Shown here piece after piece: positions 16,614-24,326 of a DNA stretch of 49,985 nt. The notes beneath the pieces were generated by a model. That model was not told the DNA's origin, searched no databases, and was given only the letters and a program-made list of their open reading frames with translations. Source of the DNA: an uncultured Treponema sp. (GTDB lineage: Bacteria > Spirochaetota > Spirochaetia > Treponematales > Treponemataceae). Within the stretch, counting starts at the first letter, position 1; every line of letters starts with the position of its first letter. Made by a program: the position numbers and the translations under genes. The stretch lies in the NCBI GenBank assembly GCA_947170195.1, contig CAMVSS010000003.1, forward strand, positions 1 through 49,985. Direction: 5' to 3'.

Positions 16614-17384
16614 TTATTTTCTGATGATAACGACCTGATGGCTTGTGTAATACGGTATTGAGAAATCCACAATCTTTTTTCGCTCCTCGGTTATAGTCAT
16701 GCCGGCTGCAACAAAATCAATTGGTCCGTAGATCATTGCCTCAATCACCGAGTTGAATGCCATATCAATCACTTTGAATCTTTTGCCGCAGTCTAAGGCT
16801 ATGCATTGTCCGAGCGCGATGTCAAATCCTACGACATCTGTTCCCCGCGTGAACTCAAACGGCGGAAATGATGCATTTGTTCCCATGAAAATGCGCGGAG
16901 CATCGCTGCTTACGCTTTCGACCTCAAATTCGGCGACAGCATCTTTTCCCATGAACGCTTCCATCATTTTTAGGAAAGTGCCGTCATTTTTGATTCTTGT
17001 GATCGTATTGTTGATGGAATCGAGGAGTTCTTTATCGCCTTTTTTTACGGCAACGGCATATTCTTCTTTTGGAAATTTGAGCTTTGAGATTGTAAGATCT
17101 TTGTTTTCTTTGACGATTTCTTTTGCAGGAAGCTCGTCAATCATAACCGCATCAATTTTTTTATTTTTGAGGGCAAGAGACGCATCATTTCCGGTTTGGA
17201 AGAGTACGACATTTACATTCGGAAAGTTTTCCCGCAGGAAAAATTCCGAGGTTGTGCCGCTCTGACAGCCGATTGACAGACCGTTCAGATCATTCGTCGT
17301 GTTGATGATTATTTTATTTTTTGAACAATTTACCAGACAGAGCGCAACTGATATAATCAAAGCTATAAAAAATAACCTTTTCAC
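16614..17384 (-). CDS. Amino-acid ABC transporter substrate-binding lipoprotein (SBP_bac_3)
   Basis: A 256-residue periplasmic solute receptor. The signal peptide ends at the lipobox LVNC (Cys20). The mature part follows the two-lobe family 3 fold, with LNGLSIGCQSGTTSE, KKIDAVMIDELPA, FPPFEFTRGTDVVGFDIALG and VAAGMTITEERKKIVDFSIPYY. The start codon is GTG at 17384 with AGGAG 6 bases ahead. The FEF, GFDIA and ITEER motifs fit polar amino acids. Curiously, the usual order of lobes looks permuted: the FPPFEF/GFDIA block, normally N-terminal, lies in the C-terminal half. It has no permease neighbours here, so it is orphan. Confidence 0.85.
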   Translation of the reverse strand: MKRLFFIALIISVALCLVNCSKNKIIINTTNDLNGLSIGCQSGTTSEFFLRENFPNVNVVLFQTGNDASLALKNKKIDAVMIDELPAKEIVKENKDLTISKLKFPKEEYAVAVKKGDKELLDSINNTITRIKNDGTFLKMMEAFMGKDAVAEFEVESVSSDAPRIFMGTNASFPPFEFTRGTDVVGFDIALGQCIALDCGKRFKVIDMAFNSVIEAMIYGPIDFVAAGMTITEERKKIVDFSIPYYTSHQVVIIRK

Positions 17385-17485
17385 TTTAACTCCTGATGTA
17401 TTTTAAGTATATTTTAAAAAACACATCTTGAAAAGGTTAAAAAAATAATAAAAAGGTCGGTTTTAATGCCGATAATGAGAGAGAT

Positions 17486-18826
17486 ATGGATTCAACTTTT
17501 TTTACTTTAGTTGCAGTAGTTATAATTGTCGCTTTCGGAGCTATCTTAATCACTTTTTCCACGCGAAAGAAAGGTTCTGGAAAAAAACAGAAAGGTCGCG
17601 CCACGATTATAAAAGAGGCGACTAGAAAACTTGCTCAGGATCCTCACAACCCGGACGGTCTTCTTGCACTTGGCGAACTGTATTTTAATGAACGGGCTTG
17701 GGATAAAGCTTATCCGATTTACGAGACGCAGATGAGCGTTGCTCCGGCTCACAAAGAGCTGGATCCTTTCCTCGCTTCGCTGAGGCAGGGAATTTGTGCC
17801 GTAAAGCTGAATAAAATCCAGGAAGCTTTCAAAGGTCTTGGAGCCGCATATCAGATAAATAAAAATGATTTTGAAGTAAATTATTATCTTGGTTCCGCAT
17901 TCTACAAAAACAATGAATTTGAAAAAGCGATCCCGCACTTCAAGAGGGTGATTGTTTTAAAACCGGATGCTCAGAATATTAATTCTCCGCTCGGACTTTC
18001 TCTGTACAAGGCAAAACATTACAAGGAATCGCTCGGCTATCTCAAGAGGGCTTTGGACGAAAATCCAGAGAATAAAGAGCTGCTTTTTGCGATGGCTGAT
18101 GCCATGAACGAAAGCGGCTATGGTGACAAGGCGATGAAAGTCTTTATGCATCTGCGACCTGATCCGGAGTTTGGCGCAAAATCTTGTCTCGCGGCAGGTT
18201 TGTTCCACTTGAAGATTCAGCAGCCGGACAAGGCCATTCAGGATTTCGAAATCGGTCTTCGTCATCAGAACGTTCCTCAGGATACTGCCCTTGAAATCAG
18301 ATACCGGCTCGCCAATGCATATTTGAATTCAAAGGCGATTTCAAAGGGCCTGGAAGTACTTACCGAGATTCAGGCTATAAATCCGTCTTACAAGGATGTT
18401 CCGCAGCTCTTTACAAGGTATCAGGAGCTGAACCAGAACAAAAATCTCCAGATTTATTTGATGGCAAGCACCAGTGATTTTGTTGCTCTTTGTCGTCGCG
18501 TCGTAATGAAATATTATCAGCGTGCGGTCGCAAAGGTCGTCGATATTTCTGTTACTCCGGAATGCGTTGAGGTCTTGATGAACATTGAATTTGTCCGCTC
18601 GGAGGAGATTCATGTGTTCAGATTCTACAGAACGACAGGCGTTGTTTCCGATCTTTATATCCGCGATTTCCATGCAAAAGTCACGGAGACAAAGGCCGAC
18701 AGGGGCGTTTGTATTACAGCCGGTCTTTTCAGTGAGGAAGCCAGACGCTATGCAGAAGGCCGTCCGATCGACCTTGTAGAAAAAGAAGGTTTGATCAGAA
18801 TCCTCAAAAAAGTTGATATGTCATAG
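17486..18826 (+). CDS. Membrane-anchored TPR-repeat protein
   Basis: A 446-residue protein with an N-terminal membrane helix (residues 5-25, TLVAVVIIVAFGAILITF) and a basic stretch (STRKKGSGKKQKGR). TPR repeats then run from about 40 to 300, for example PDGLLALGELYFNERAWDKA, FEVNYYLGSAFYKNNEFEKA and AKHYKESLGYLKRALDENPE. The last 120 residues are a separate mixed domain with no family I recognise (YYQRAVAKVVDISV, VFRFYRTTGVVSD). TPR arrays mediate protein contacts, so an envelope assembly role is plausible. GAGAGA precedes the ATG. A strong bidirectional terminator follows. Confidence 0.85.
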   Translation: MDSTFFTLVAVVIIVAFGAILITFSTRKKGSGKKQKGRATIIKEATRKLAQDPHNPDGLLALGELYFNERAWDKAYPIYETQMSVAPAHKELDPFLASLRQGICAVKLNKIQEAFKGLGAAYQINKNDFEVNYYLGSAFYKNNEFEKAIPHFKRVIVLKPDAQNINSPLGLSLYKAKHYKESLGYLKRALDENPENKELLFAMADAMNESGYGDKAMKVFMHLRPDPEFGAKSCLAAGLFHLKIQQPDKAIQDFEIGLRHQNVPQDTALEIRYRLANAYLNSKAISKGLEVLTEIQAINPSYKDVPQLFTRYQELNQNKNLQIYLMASTSDFVALCRRVVMKYYQRAVAKVVDISVTPECVEVLMNIEFVRSEEIHVFRFYRTTGVVSDLYIRDFHAKVTETKADRGVCITAGLFSEEARRYAEGRPIDLVEKEGLIRILKKVDMS

Positions 18827-18842
18827 AACCAGCTTAAAAACG

Positions 18843-18904
18843 AAAAAGGCTGCCAGAAAGTTTATTCTACAGGTCGTGTAGTTATTCTTTCTGGCAGCCT
18901 TTTT
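18843..18904. terminator. Bidirectional terminator between the TPR gene and the acyltransferase gene
   Basis: AAAAAGGCTGCCAGAAAG (18843-18860) pairs perfectly with CTTTCTGGCAGCCTTTTT (18887-18904). A-runs and T-runs flank both sides, so it can stop both convergent transcripts. Confidence 0.92.
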
Positions 18905-18967
18905 TATTTGTGCGGAGGGGCATTCCGACGGTTTGTGCCGGAAAATCGCCTGTCAGCTCTGCATCAG

Positions 18968-19864
18968 TTATTTTATCTTTTCGATCTCGTCGTGCTGCTT
19001 GTCAAACAGCTCCATAACATGGTCAATCATCTTCTGTTTTGGATCCGCTTCATCGGCAGGAAGCGTCGCAAGATATTCTTTTCGGAATGGCTTGCATTCG
19101 ATTACCGGGCTTGCGGCAAATACCTGCACAGCCGGCTCACAGATATCTGCGAGCATGTCGTCAGGATTGTTCATGTCGATTGTGAGCGCGCTTCCGTTGA
19201 TCGTTACAAGAATCATAACGTCGAACATTCGGAGGTATGAATCGATTTCGCGAAGTCCGCGCTTTGTTTCAGGATGGCCAGGACGATAGCGCGTACCTGA
19301 CGGGAATACGAGGATAACCTCTCCGTCGCGCTTGCATTTGTCCATTGCGCGCATTGAAGCAAGGTTGATTGCGCGCGCGCGTTTTTCTTCGGCGATTCGC
19401 TCTTCTTCGGTCTGGGCATTTGCCTCGGCTTTGTCGAGCGAGCGTGTCGGATAGATGACAACTCGGGTAAAGCTTTCTGCGAATGCACGAACCATTGGGT
19501 TCGCTTCGTTTAACTTCATTCCGGCAATTGCAACGATTCTTTTTGAAAGGTCTTTGCCCTCATCTCCGAGGTCGTGCTCGAGAAGGTAGCAAAGTGCCGG
19601 AAGGTCTGTGTTTGAATAATGTTCCATCAAAATAAGACCGTGCTTTCCGGCCTTTACCGCATCAAGGAATGCCTTGAAATTTTCTTTTCCTTCAAGGCGG
19701 CTTCCAGGAGCCATGTTGTCTTCGACGAGCTTATCCATTAATTTTCTGGTTTTTGGATTTTCTTTTTGATATACGTTTGTCTCGTCGATTTTGGCAGCAG
19801 CTACAGAAAAATTTGCAAGGCTTTTGAACATGTCTGCATATTTTTCACGAATTGAAAGTCCCAT
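18968..19864 (-). CDS. PlsB/PlsC-like glycerolipid acyltransferase
   Basis: A 298-residue acyltransferase for membrane lipid synthesis. It has the catalytic HX4D box (MEHYSNTDLP) and a block III-like VFPSGTRYRPGHPE, the variant of FPEGTRS in which Ser replaces Glu. Other hallmarks are IVAIAGMKL and RVVIYPTRS. The acceptor (glycerol-3-phosphate or lysophosphatidate) cannot be told from sequence. I chose the ATG at 19864 because AGGGG lies 8 bases upstream. The longer reading from a TTG at 19927 would overlap nrdG and lacks a ribosome site. The gene sits 44 bases behind nrdG in the same direction. Confidence 0.78.
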   Translation of the reverse strand: MGLSIREKYADMFKSLANFSVAAAKIDETNVYQKENPKTRKLMDKLVEDNMAPGSRLEGKENFKAFLDAVKAGKHGLILMEHYSNTDLPALCYLLEHDLGDEGKDLSKRIVAIAGMKLNEANPMVRAFAESFTRVVIYPTRSLDKAEANAQTEEERIAEEKRARAINLASMRAMDKCKRDGEVILVFPSGTRYRPGHPETKRGLREIDSYLRMFDVMILVTINGSALTIDMNNPDDMLADICEPAVQVFAASPVIECKPFRKEYLATLPADEADPKQKMIDHVMELFDKQHDEIEKIK

Positions 19865-19908
19865 AAGTACCCCTAAAATAAAATTTATTATAGCAAAATA
19901 AGCGTTAA

Positions 19909-20415
19909 TTACAAGTTCATAAGACAATTGTCTTTCAGGTTTATGATTCGCTGATTCCTTGAGCCGCGGAATTTAAGCGTCAGGTCGCGAAGGCTTTCGA
20001 TGTATGGTCCGTCCACAAGTACATCGATGCATGAAAGCATTCTTGCCGTGTAGGGCGTGTGTTTACGTCCTTTTTGTGGAAGCAAATCTTTGTCATAGAG
20101 ATAGCCCGTGAAGCACCAGATGTTTTTCTGGGGATATGCGGCGCGGACTCTTTCTAGGAAAGGTGTCAGAACTTTCTGATTTTCCTCTTCGAAAGGTTCT
20201 CCGCCGAGAACGGTAAGCCCGGAAATGTAGCTGGGTTTCAGAGCCTCAAGAATTTCATCTTCAGTCTCTTTTGTAAATTCCTTTCCGAAGCAAAAATCCC
20301 ATGTAATCTGATTGTGGCATCCCTTACAATGAATTCTGCAACCGGAAACAAAAATTGAAACGCGGACACCAAGCCCGTCAGCAATATCTATTTTTTTTAT
20401 CGCACCGTAATTCAT
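19909..20415 (-). CDS. nrdG: Anaerobic ribonucleotide reductase activating protein
   Basis: A 168-residue radical-SAM enzyme that installs the glycyl radical on NrdD. The [4Fe-4S] cysteines are C26, C30 and C33 (CRIHCKGC). The SAM-contact GGEP lies in VLGGEPFEEEN. The length and N-terminus (GAIKKIDIADGLGVRVSIFVSG) match the family. It follows nrdD by 72 bases with a terminator hairpin between, so it is probably made at a lower level by read-through. No clear ribosome site is visible before its ATG. Confidence 0.93.
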   Translation of the reverse strand: MNYGAIKKIDIADGLGVRVSIFVSGCRIHCKGCHNQITWDFCFGKEFTKETEDEILEALKPSYISGLTVLGGEPFEEENQKVLTPFLERVRAAYPQKNIWCFTGYLYDKDLLPQKGRKHTPYTARMLSCIDVLVDGPYIESLRDLTLKFRGSRNQRIINLKDNCLMNL

Positions 20416-20433
20416 AAAACTAAGCCCGTCAGC

Positions 20434-20463
20434 AAAAAATAAGCGGAGACATCTGCCTCCGCT
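20434..20463 (-). terminator. Terminator between nrdD and nrdG
   Basis: On the minus strand AGCGGAG (20463-20457) pairs with CTCCGCT (20448-20442), followed by ATTTTTT (down to 20434). It ends nrdD transcripts and would leave nrdG dependent on read-through. Confidence 0.8.
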
Positions 20464-20487
20464 TTCGTTACGACAAATACAGCAGAT

Positions 20488-22665
20488 TTACAGATGAAGA
20501 ACTCTTTCTTTGATTTCCTGGGTTCTTCCCTGATTCCAATACTGTGTTCCGATGTATCCGCATGTTCTGCGCGCAACGTTCATCGTTGTCTGGTCGGTAT
20601 TTCCACAGTTCGGACACTGCCATACGAGCTTGTTGTCGCTGTCCGTGACAATCTGGATTTCACCTGTGTAGCCACATTTCTGGCAGCAGTCTGATTTTGT
20701 ATTCAGCTCTGCATACATGATGTTGTCATAGATATGTTTGAGCAGAGCCATTACAGCCGGGATATTGTTTTCCATGTTTGGAACTTCAACGTAGCTTACT
20801 GCACCGCCCGGAGAAAGCTCCTGGAACTGGCTTTCGAAGGTAAGTTTCGTGAAAGCATCCATCTGCTCTGTGACATGAACATGGTAACTGTTCGTGATGT
20901 AGTTTTTGTCTGTAACGCCCGGAATCTCACCAAAGCGTCGTTTGAGACATTTTGCGAATTTGTATGTCGTTGATTCGAGCGGCGTACCATACAGAGAGAA
21001 ATCGATATGGCTTGCAGCCCTCCATTCAGCACATTTTTCGTTAAGGTGCTTCATGATTTCGATTGCAAACGGCGTTGCGTCAGGATCGGTGTGCGGTTTT
21101 CCTGTCATGAATCGCACGCACTCACAAAGTCCTGCGTAGCCGAGCGAAATCGTTGAATAACCGTTATAGAGGAGCTTGTCGATTTTTTCGCCTTTTCCAA
21201 GTCGGGCAAGAGCACCATTCTGCCAGAGAATCGGAGCTACGTCGCTTGGAGTGCCCAAAAGACGCTCGTGACGTTTCATAAGCGCTCTGTGGCAAAGTTC
21301 AAGGCGGTCATCAAATATATCCCAGAATGCTTTGTAATCGCCCTTTGAAGAACATGCTACGTCAACAAGGTTGATTGTTACGACACCCTGATTAAAGCGT
21401 CCATAGTATTTCGGTTTTCCGTTTTCGTCGAGGTAGGTCGTGAGGAATGAGCGACATCCCATGCAAGGATAGCACTGGCCGTTTCCGTTTTTGTCTACCT
21501 TGAGTTCCAGCATCTTCTTTTCTGAGATGTAGTCAGGAACGAGACGTCGGGCTGTACATTTTGCAGCGAGTTCCGTGAGATAGTAGTATTTAGTGCCCTC
21601 GACGATGTTGTCAGGTTCGAGAACGTAGATGAGTTTAGGGAATGCAGGAGTTACCCAGAATCCCTTTTCGTTCTTTACGCCCTGATATCTCTGTACGAGA
21701 ACTTCTTCGATAATCATTGCGAGATCGGCTTTTTCCTGCTCGTTCTTTGCCTCGTTGAGGTACATGAAGACAGTTACGAACGGAGACTGGCCGTTTGTCG
21801 TCATGAGAGTGACAACCTGATACTGAATCATCTGAACGCCGCGCGTGATTTCGTCCTTGAGGCGCATGTCGACGATTTCTTTGAACTGGTCATATGTGTA
21901 ATGCAACCCTGTCTTTTCTTCGATGAGCCGCATTTCTTTTTCAATCTTTTTTCTGCTGACATCAACGAACGGAGCCAGGTGTGTGAGCGAAATTGACTGA
22001 CCGCCATACTGACTTGAAGCTACCTGAGCGATAATCTGAGTTGCGATGTTGCAGGCTGTAGAGAATGAGTGCGGCGTGTCGATTTTTGTGCCGGAGATGA
22101 CTGTTCCGTTCTGCAGCATGTCCTCGAGATTTACGAGGTCGCAGTTGTGCATGTGCTGGGCGAAATAGTCCGCATCGTGGAAGTGAATCAAACCTTCTTC
22201 ATGGGCTTTTACGATGTCTTCGTCGAGAAGGAATCGTTTTGTGATGTCCTTTGAGACTTCTCCTGCCATATAGTCGCGCTGAACTGATACGACGGTTGAG
22301 TTTTTGTTTGAATTCTCCTGTTTGACCTCTTCGTTATTGCATTCAAGAAGGGAAAGAATCTGACTGTCAGTTGAGTTTGCCTTTCGCATGAGCTGATGCT
22401 GATAGCGATAAGTGATGTACTTTTTGGCTATGTCAAACGCTGATGCCTTCATGATGGCTTTTTCAACGAGATCCTGAATTGCCTCAACGTTCATCTCATG
22501 ATTCTCAGCTGCGCACTGTTTCTCGATGTCGTCGGCAATTTCTTCGATTTTCTTAGCGGAAAGCTGTTCTGACTGTGGAACCTCTTTGTTCGCCTTCGAA
22601 ATTGCGGTGATGATTTTGTTTACATCAAAAACAACTTCTTCACCATTGCGTTTAATGATCTTCAT
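20488..22665 (-). CDS. nrdD: Anaerobic (class III) ribonucleoside-triphosphate reductase
   Basis: A 725-residue glycyl-radical enzyme that reduces ribonucleoside triphosphates without oxygen. Residues 1-90 form the ATP-cone (IIKRNGEEVVFDVNKIITAI). The catalytic barrel follows (DYFAQHMHNCDLVNLEDML, GQSISLTHLAPFVD, CYPCMGCRSFL). The C-terminal zinc site has CCQKCGYTG and CPNCGN, and the radical glycine is Gly703 in RRTCGYIG. GAGGGG precedes the ATG. Upstream lies a TTGACA/TATAGT promoter with NrdR boxes, so regulation by the nucleotide sensor NrdR is expected. No oxygen-dependent reductase is present in the window. Confidence 0.97.
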   Translation of the reverse strand: MKIIKRNGEEVVFDVNKIITAISKANKEVPQSEQLSAKKIEEIADDIEKQCAAENHEMNVEAIQDLVEKAIMKASAFDIAKKYITYRYQHQLMRKANSTDSQILSLLECNNEEVKQENSNKNSTVVSVQRDYMAGEVSKDITKRFLLDEDIVKAHEEGLIHFHDADYFAQHMHNCDLVNLEDMLQNGTVISGTKIDTPHSFSTACNIATQIIAQVASSQYGGQSISLTHLAPFVDVSRKKIEKEMRLIEEKTGLHYTYDQFKEIVDMRLKDEITRGVQMIQYQVVTLMTTNGQSPFVTVFMYLNEAKNEQEKADLAMIIEEVLVQRYQGVKNEKGFWVTPAFPKLIYVLEPDNIVEGTKYYYLTELAAKCTARRLVPDYISEKKMLELKVDKNGNGQCYPCMGCRSFLTTYLDENGKPKYYGRFNQGVVTINLVDVACSSKGDYKAFWDIFDDRLELCHRALMKRHERLLGTPSDVAPILWQNGALARLGKGEKIDKLLYNGYSTISLGYAGLCECVRFMTGKPHTDPDATPFAIEIMKHLNEKCAEWRAASHIDFSLYGTPLESTTYKFAKCLKRRFGEIPGVTDKNYITNSYHVHVTEQMDAFTKLTFESQFQELSPGGAVSYVEVPNMENNIPAVMALLKHIYDNIMYAELNTKSDCCQKCGYTGEIQIVTDSDNKLVWQCPNCGNTDQTTMNVARRTCGYIGTQYWNQGRTQEIKERVLHL

Positions 22666-22763
22666 TTTTTCCCCTCTTCAAAAATTTTTTAAATTTTTAT
22701 AAAAAAACACTTGACATTTTTAAAAATGTGGTAGTGTTATTATTTTTATTATCGACACAAAAG

Positions 22764-22779
22764 ACGCTATATTTAGTGT
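22764..22779. promoter_or_regulatory. NrdR box (downstream site)
   Basis: The 16-mer ACGCTATATTTAGTGT matches the NrdR consensus acaCwAtATaTwGtgt at 14 of 16 positions. It lies just after the predicted nrdD transcription start on the minus strand. Confidence 0.75.
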
Positions 22780-22797
22780 TTTTTTGAACAATTGAAA

Positions 22798-22813
22798 ACA
22801 CTATATAGCTACA
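22798..22813. promoter_or_regulatory. NrdR half-site overlapping the nrdD -10
   Basis: ACACTATATA matches the left ten positions of the NrdR consensus, while the right part (GCTACA) diverges. It begins 34 bases from the first box, about three helical turns, the usual pair spacing, and it overlaps the -10 hexamer. Confidence 0.55.
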
Positions 22814-22828
22814 GGTTTTTGATGTCAA
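22800..22828 (-). promoter_or_regulatory. Sigma70-type promoter of nrdD
   Basis: On the minus strand TTGACA (22828-22823) and TATAGT (22805-22800) are separated by exactly 17 bases. The predicted start is near 22793. The -10 overlaps one NrdR site and the other lies downstream of +1, consistent with repression. Confidence 0.75.
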
Positions 22829-22932
22829 TGAAAAATACGAAGAAAAATAGGGTATTTCAAAAAAAAGTCAGTTTTGTCTAAACAAGTGGAGATTTTTAAT
22901 TTTTTTAAATTTTCAAGCTGAAATAAATGTTG

Positions 22933-22961
22933 TTGACACAAAATGAAAATTAGCATATTCT
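22933..22961 (+). promoter_or_regulatory. Sigma70-type promoter of the DUF3793-flavodoxin unit
   Basis: TTGACA (22933-22938), a 17-base spacer and TATTCT (22956-22961) predict a start near 22968. The operator-like repeats begin at the -10. Confidence 0.7.
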
Positions 22962-22993
22962 AACAGTGTAAGTTAGCCACAACTAACTGTTAG
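22960..22993. promoter_or_regulatory. Clustered GTTAG/CTAAC operator, DtxR-like
   Basis: In 34 bases there are four alternating CTAAC and GTTAG half-sites: CTAAC at 22960, AGTTAG at 22971, CTAACT at 22983 and GTTAG at 22989. They form overlapping palindromes over the -10 and +1. AGTTAGCC resembles the middle of the DtxR consensus (GGTTAGCCTAACC). An iron-sensing repressor of the DtxR family is the best guess. Confidence 0.6.
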
Positions 22994-23044
22994 TACCTCT
23001 TTAGACAGAAAATCAGTTCGGTTTTTTGTTGAGACGGATTCAGA

Positions 23045-23108
23045 TTGAACGTCGTTTGATGTGATCCGTTCAAAGATTCGCCGCATGGCGCTCGCCAATT
23101 TTGCGGTG
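23045..23108 (+). ncRNA. Structured 5' leader (two hairpins) before DUF3793
   Basis: Between the promoter and the leader terminator there are two clear stems. TTGAACG (23045-23051) pairs with CGTTCAA (23067-23073). CGCCGCA (23079-23085) pairs with TGCGGTG (23102-23108), with one mismatch and an inner TGGC/GCCA stem. An 18-codon ORF (23085-23141) begins in the second hairpin and stops in the terminator loop, but it has no convincing ribosome site. It does not match a riboswitch class I can recall. Confidence 0.5.
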
Positions 23109-23117
23109 GTCTTTTAT

Positions 23118-23173
23118 ATCCCGGGCAGGTTGAAAATTTAGACTGTTTCATCAGCCTGTCCGGGATTTTTTTT
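23118..23173 (+). terminator. Terminator inside the DUF3793 leader (attenuator candidate)
   Basis: ATCCCGGGCAGGTTGA (23118-23133) pairs, with two mismatches, with TCAGCCTGTCCGGGAT (to 23166), followed by eight T residues. It ends about 40 bases before the DUF3793 start, so most transcripts from the upstream promoter would stop here unless the hairpin is prevented. Confidence 0.8.
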
Positions 23174-23214
23174 CTGATTTTTATTTTGGGTTTCCATGCA
23201 AGGAGTTTTCAGGA

Positions 23215-23784
23215 ATGGGCTTTGATGAGACGATTGTTCATTGTTCGGCTCCGTCTTTGTGCGGAATAAAGCCCGCGTCGCTTTTCTCGATGGACGGAAA
23301 ATGTTTTTTAAGCGGAAAGGAAAAACTCCACGAGTGGCGCGATGTTTTTCTGAAATCCAAACGCTATTTTGTGCCAATAAAAAAATCCGACGGAAGGATT
23401 TTGTTTTTTGTGTTCGATAAAAATCTTCTTCAGTCCGTCTGCGCTGACAAAAAAAATCTGCTTTACCTGAGGGAAAAGGGATATCAGGTTGAGAAGGGGT
23501 TCAACGCAATATTGTGCGAGCTGATCCATCGGCTGAGTCACGGGGAGAATTTTCCGCATGAAGTGGGACTTTTTCTCGGATATCCGCTGACCGACGTGGA
23601 GGGCTTTGAGCACAATCGCTCCGGATTCAAATATTCAGGATTTTGGAAGGTCTACGGAAATCTTGATGAGGCTGAGCGAAAAATGAAATTGTACAAATCA
23701 TGCAGCGAAATCTGTATGAAATGGCTCAATTCGGGGCTGAGCGTCCCTAAATTGACCAAAAAATATGAAGAGACAGGAGTGTAA
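23215..23784 (+). CDS. DUF3793 family protein
   Basis: A 189-residue cytoplasmic protein of DUF3793. Recognisable parts are the N-terminal CSAPSLCGIKPASLFS, central LLYLREKGY and FNAILCELIHRL, and the strongly conserved FPHEVGLFLGYPLTDVEGF followed by FWKVYGNLDEAE. The C-terminus ends in a helix with two Cys (SCSEICMKWL). The function is unknown. The family commonly sits beside flavodoxin genes, as here, with the next start 3 bases after the stop. AGGAG lies 9 bases before the ATG. The long leader carries an iron-box-like operator and a terminator, which suggests control by metal status. Confidence 0.85.
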   Translation: MGFDETIVHCSAPSLCGIKPASLFSMDGKCFLSGKEKLHEWRDVFLKSKRYFVPIKKSDGRILFFVFDKNLLQSVCADKKNLLYLREKGYQVEKGFNAILCELIHRLSHGENFPHEVGLFLGYPLTDVEGFEHNRSGFKYSGFWKVYGNLDEAERKMKLYKSCSEICMKWLNSGLSVPKLTKKYEETGV

Positions 23785-23786
23785 AG

Positions 23787-24182
23787 ATGGTTGCAATCGT
23801 TTACGCATCTACAACTGGAAACACAGAGGCTATGGCAAATGCTGTAAAGGAAGCGGCCGGTTCTGATGTTTATTTTTCTACAGCTGATTCTGCTGACAGC
23901 GCGAAGGTTCTCGCTGCGGATTTGATTCTGCTGGGAAGTCCTGCAATGGGTGCCGAGCAGCTTGAGGATTCTATGGAATCTTTCTTCAGCTCGATCGAGG
24001 ATAAACTCGGAGGAAAAAAGGTCGGTCTTTTTGGTTCGTATGACTGGGGCGACGGACAGTTCCTTTCTGACTGGAGCGACAGAGTTAGTGCCGCAGGTGC
24101 TGAGCTTGTCGGAACTGCAAAATCGCAGCTTGCCCCGGATGCTGATGCTCTCGAGGCAGTAAAAAAACTTCTTGGTGCATAA
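23787..24182 (+). CDS. Flavodoxin
   Basis: A 131-residue short-chain flavodoxin, a soluble FMN electron carrier that can replace ferredoxin when iron is scarce. The phosphate loop is STTGNTEAMA (about residues 8-17). The 50s loop is GSPAMGAEQLED and the 90s loop is GSYDWGDGQFLSDW, the tryptophan position typical of clostridial and Megasphaera flavodoxins. The gene starts 3 bases after DUF3793 and is co-transcribed. Coupling to an iron-box-like operator supports iron-limited expression. Confidence 0.93.
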   Translation: MVAIVYASTTGNTEAMANAVKEAAGSDVYFSTADSADSAKVLAADLILLGSPAMGAEQLEDSMESFFSSIEDKLGGKKVGLFGSYDWGDGQFLSDWSDRVSAAGAELVGTAKSQLAPDADALEAVKKLLGA

Positions 24183-24240
24183 AAAGAATTTTTCCTATGC
24201 ACAGCTGTAGGAAAGTCTTTGAGTCCATTCTAACCTGATA

Positions 24241-24285
24241 AAAAAGCCATGCGTGTGTTGAAATCTCTCCACGCATGGCTTTTTT
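24241..24285. terminator. Bidirectional terminator between flavodoxin and the MIO lyase
   Basis: AAAAAGCCATGCGTG (24241-24255) pairs with CACGCATGGCTTTTT (24270-24284). A and T runs flank both sides, serving the convergent genes. Confidence 0.9.
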
Positions 24286-24326
24286 TTGTTTTGCGAACAG
24301 AATTCTAAGTCGGTTCTGCCGAAATT

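Noticed and set aside
19865-19927. Longer start (TTG) for the acyltransferase gene
   Set aside because: It would overlap nrdG and has no ribosome site, while ATG 19864 has AGGGG at good spacing.
23085-23141. 18-codon leader ORF (MALANFAVVFYIPGRLKI) as a gene before DUF3793
   Set aside because: It has no ribosome site and begins inside a hairpin. It is kept only as a remark in the leader entry because its stop lies in the terminator loop.
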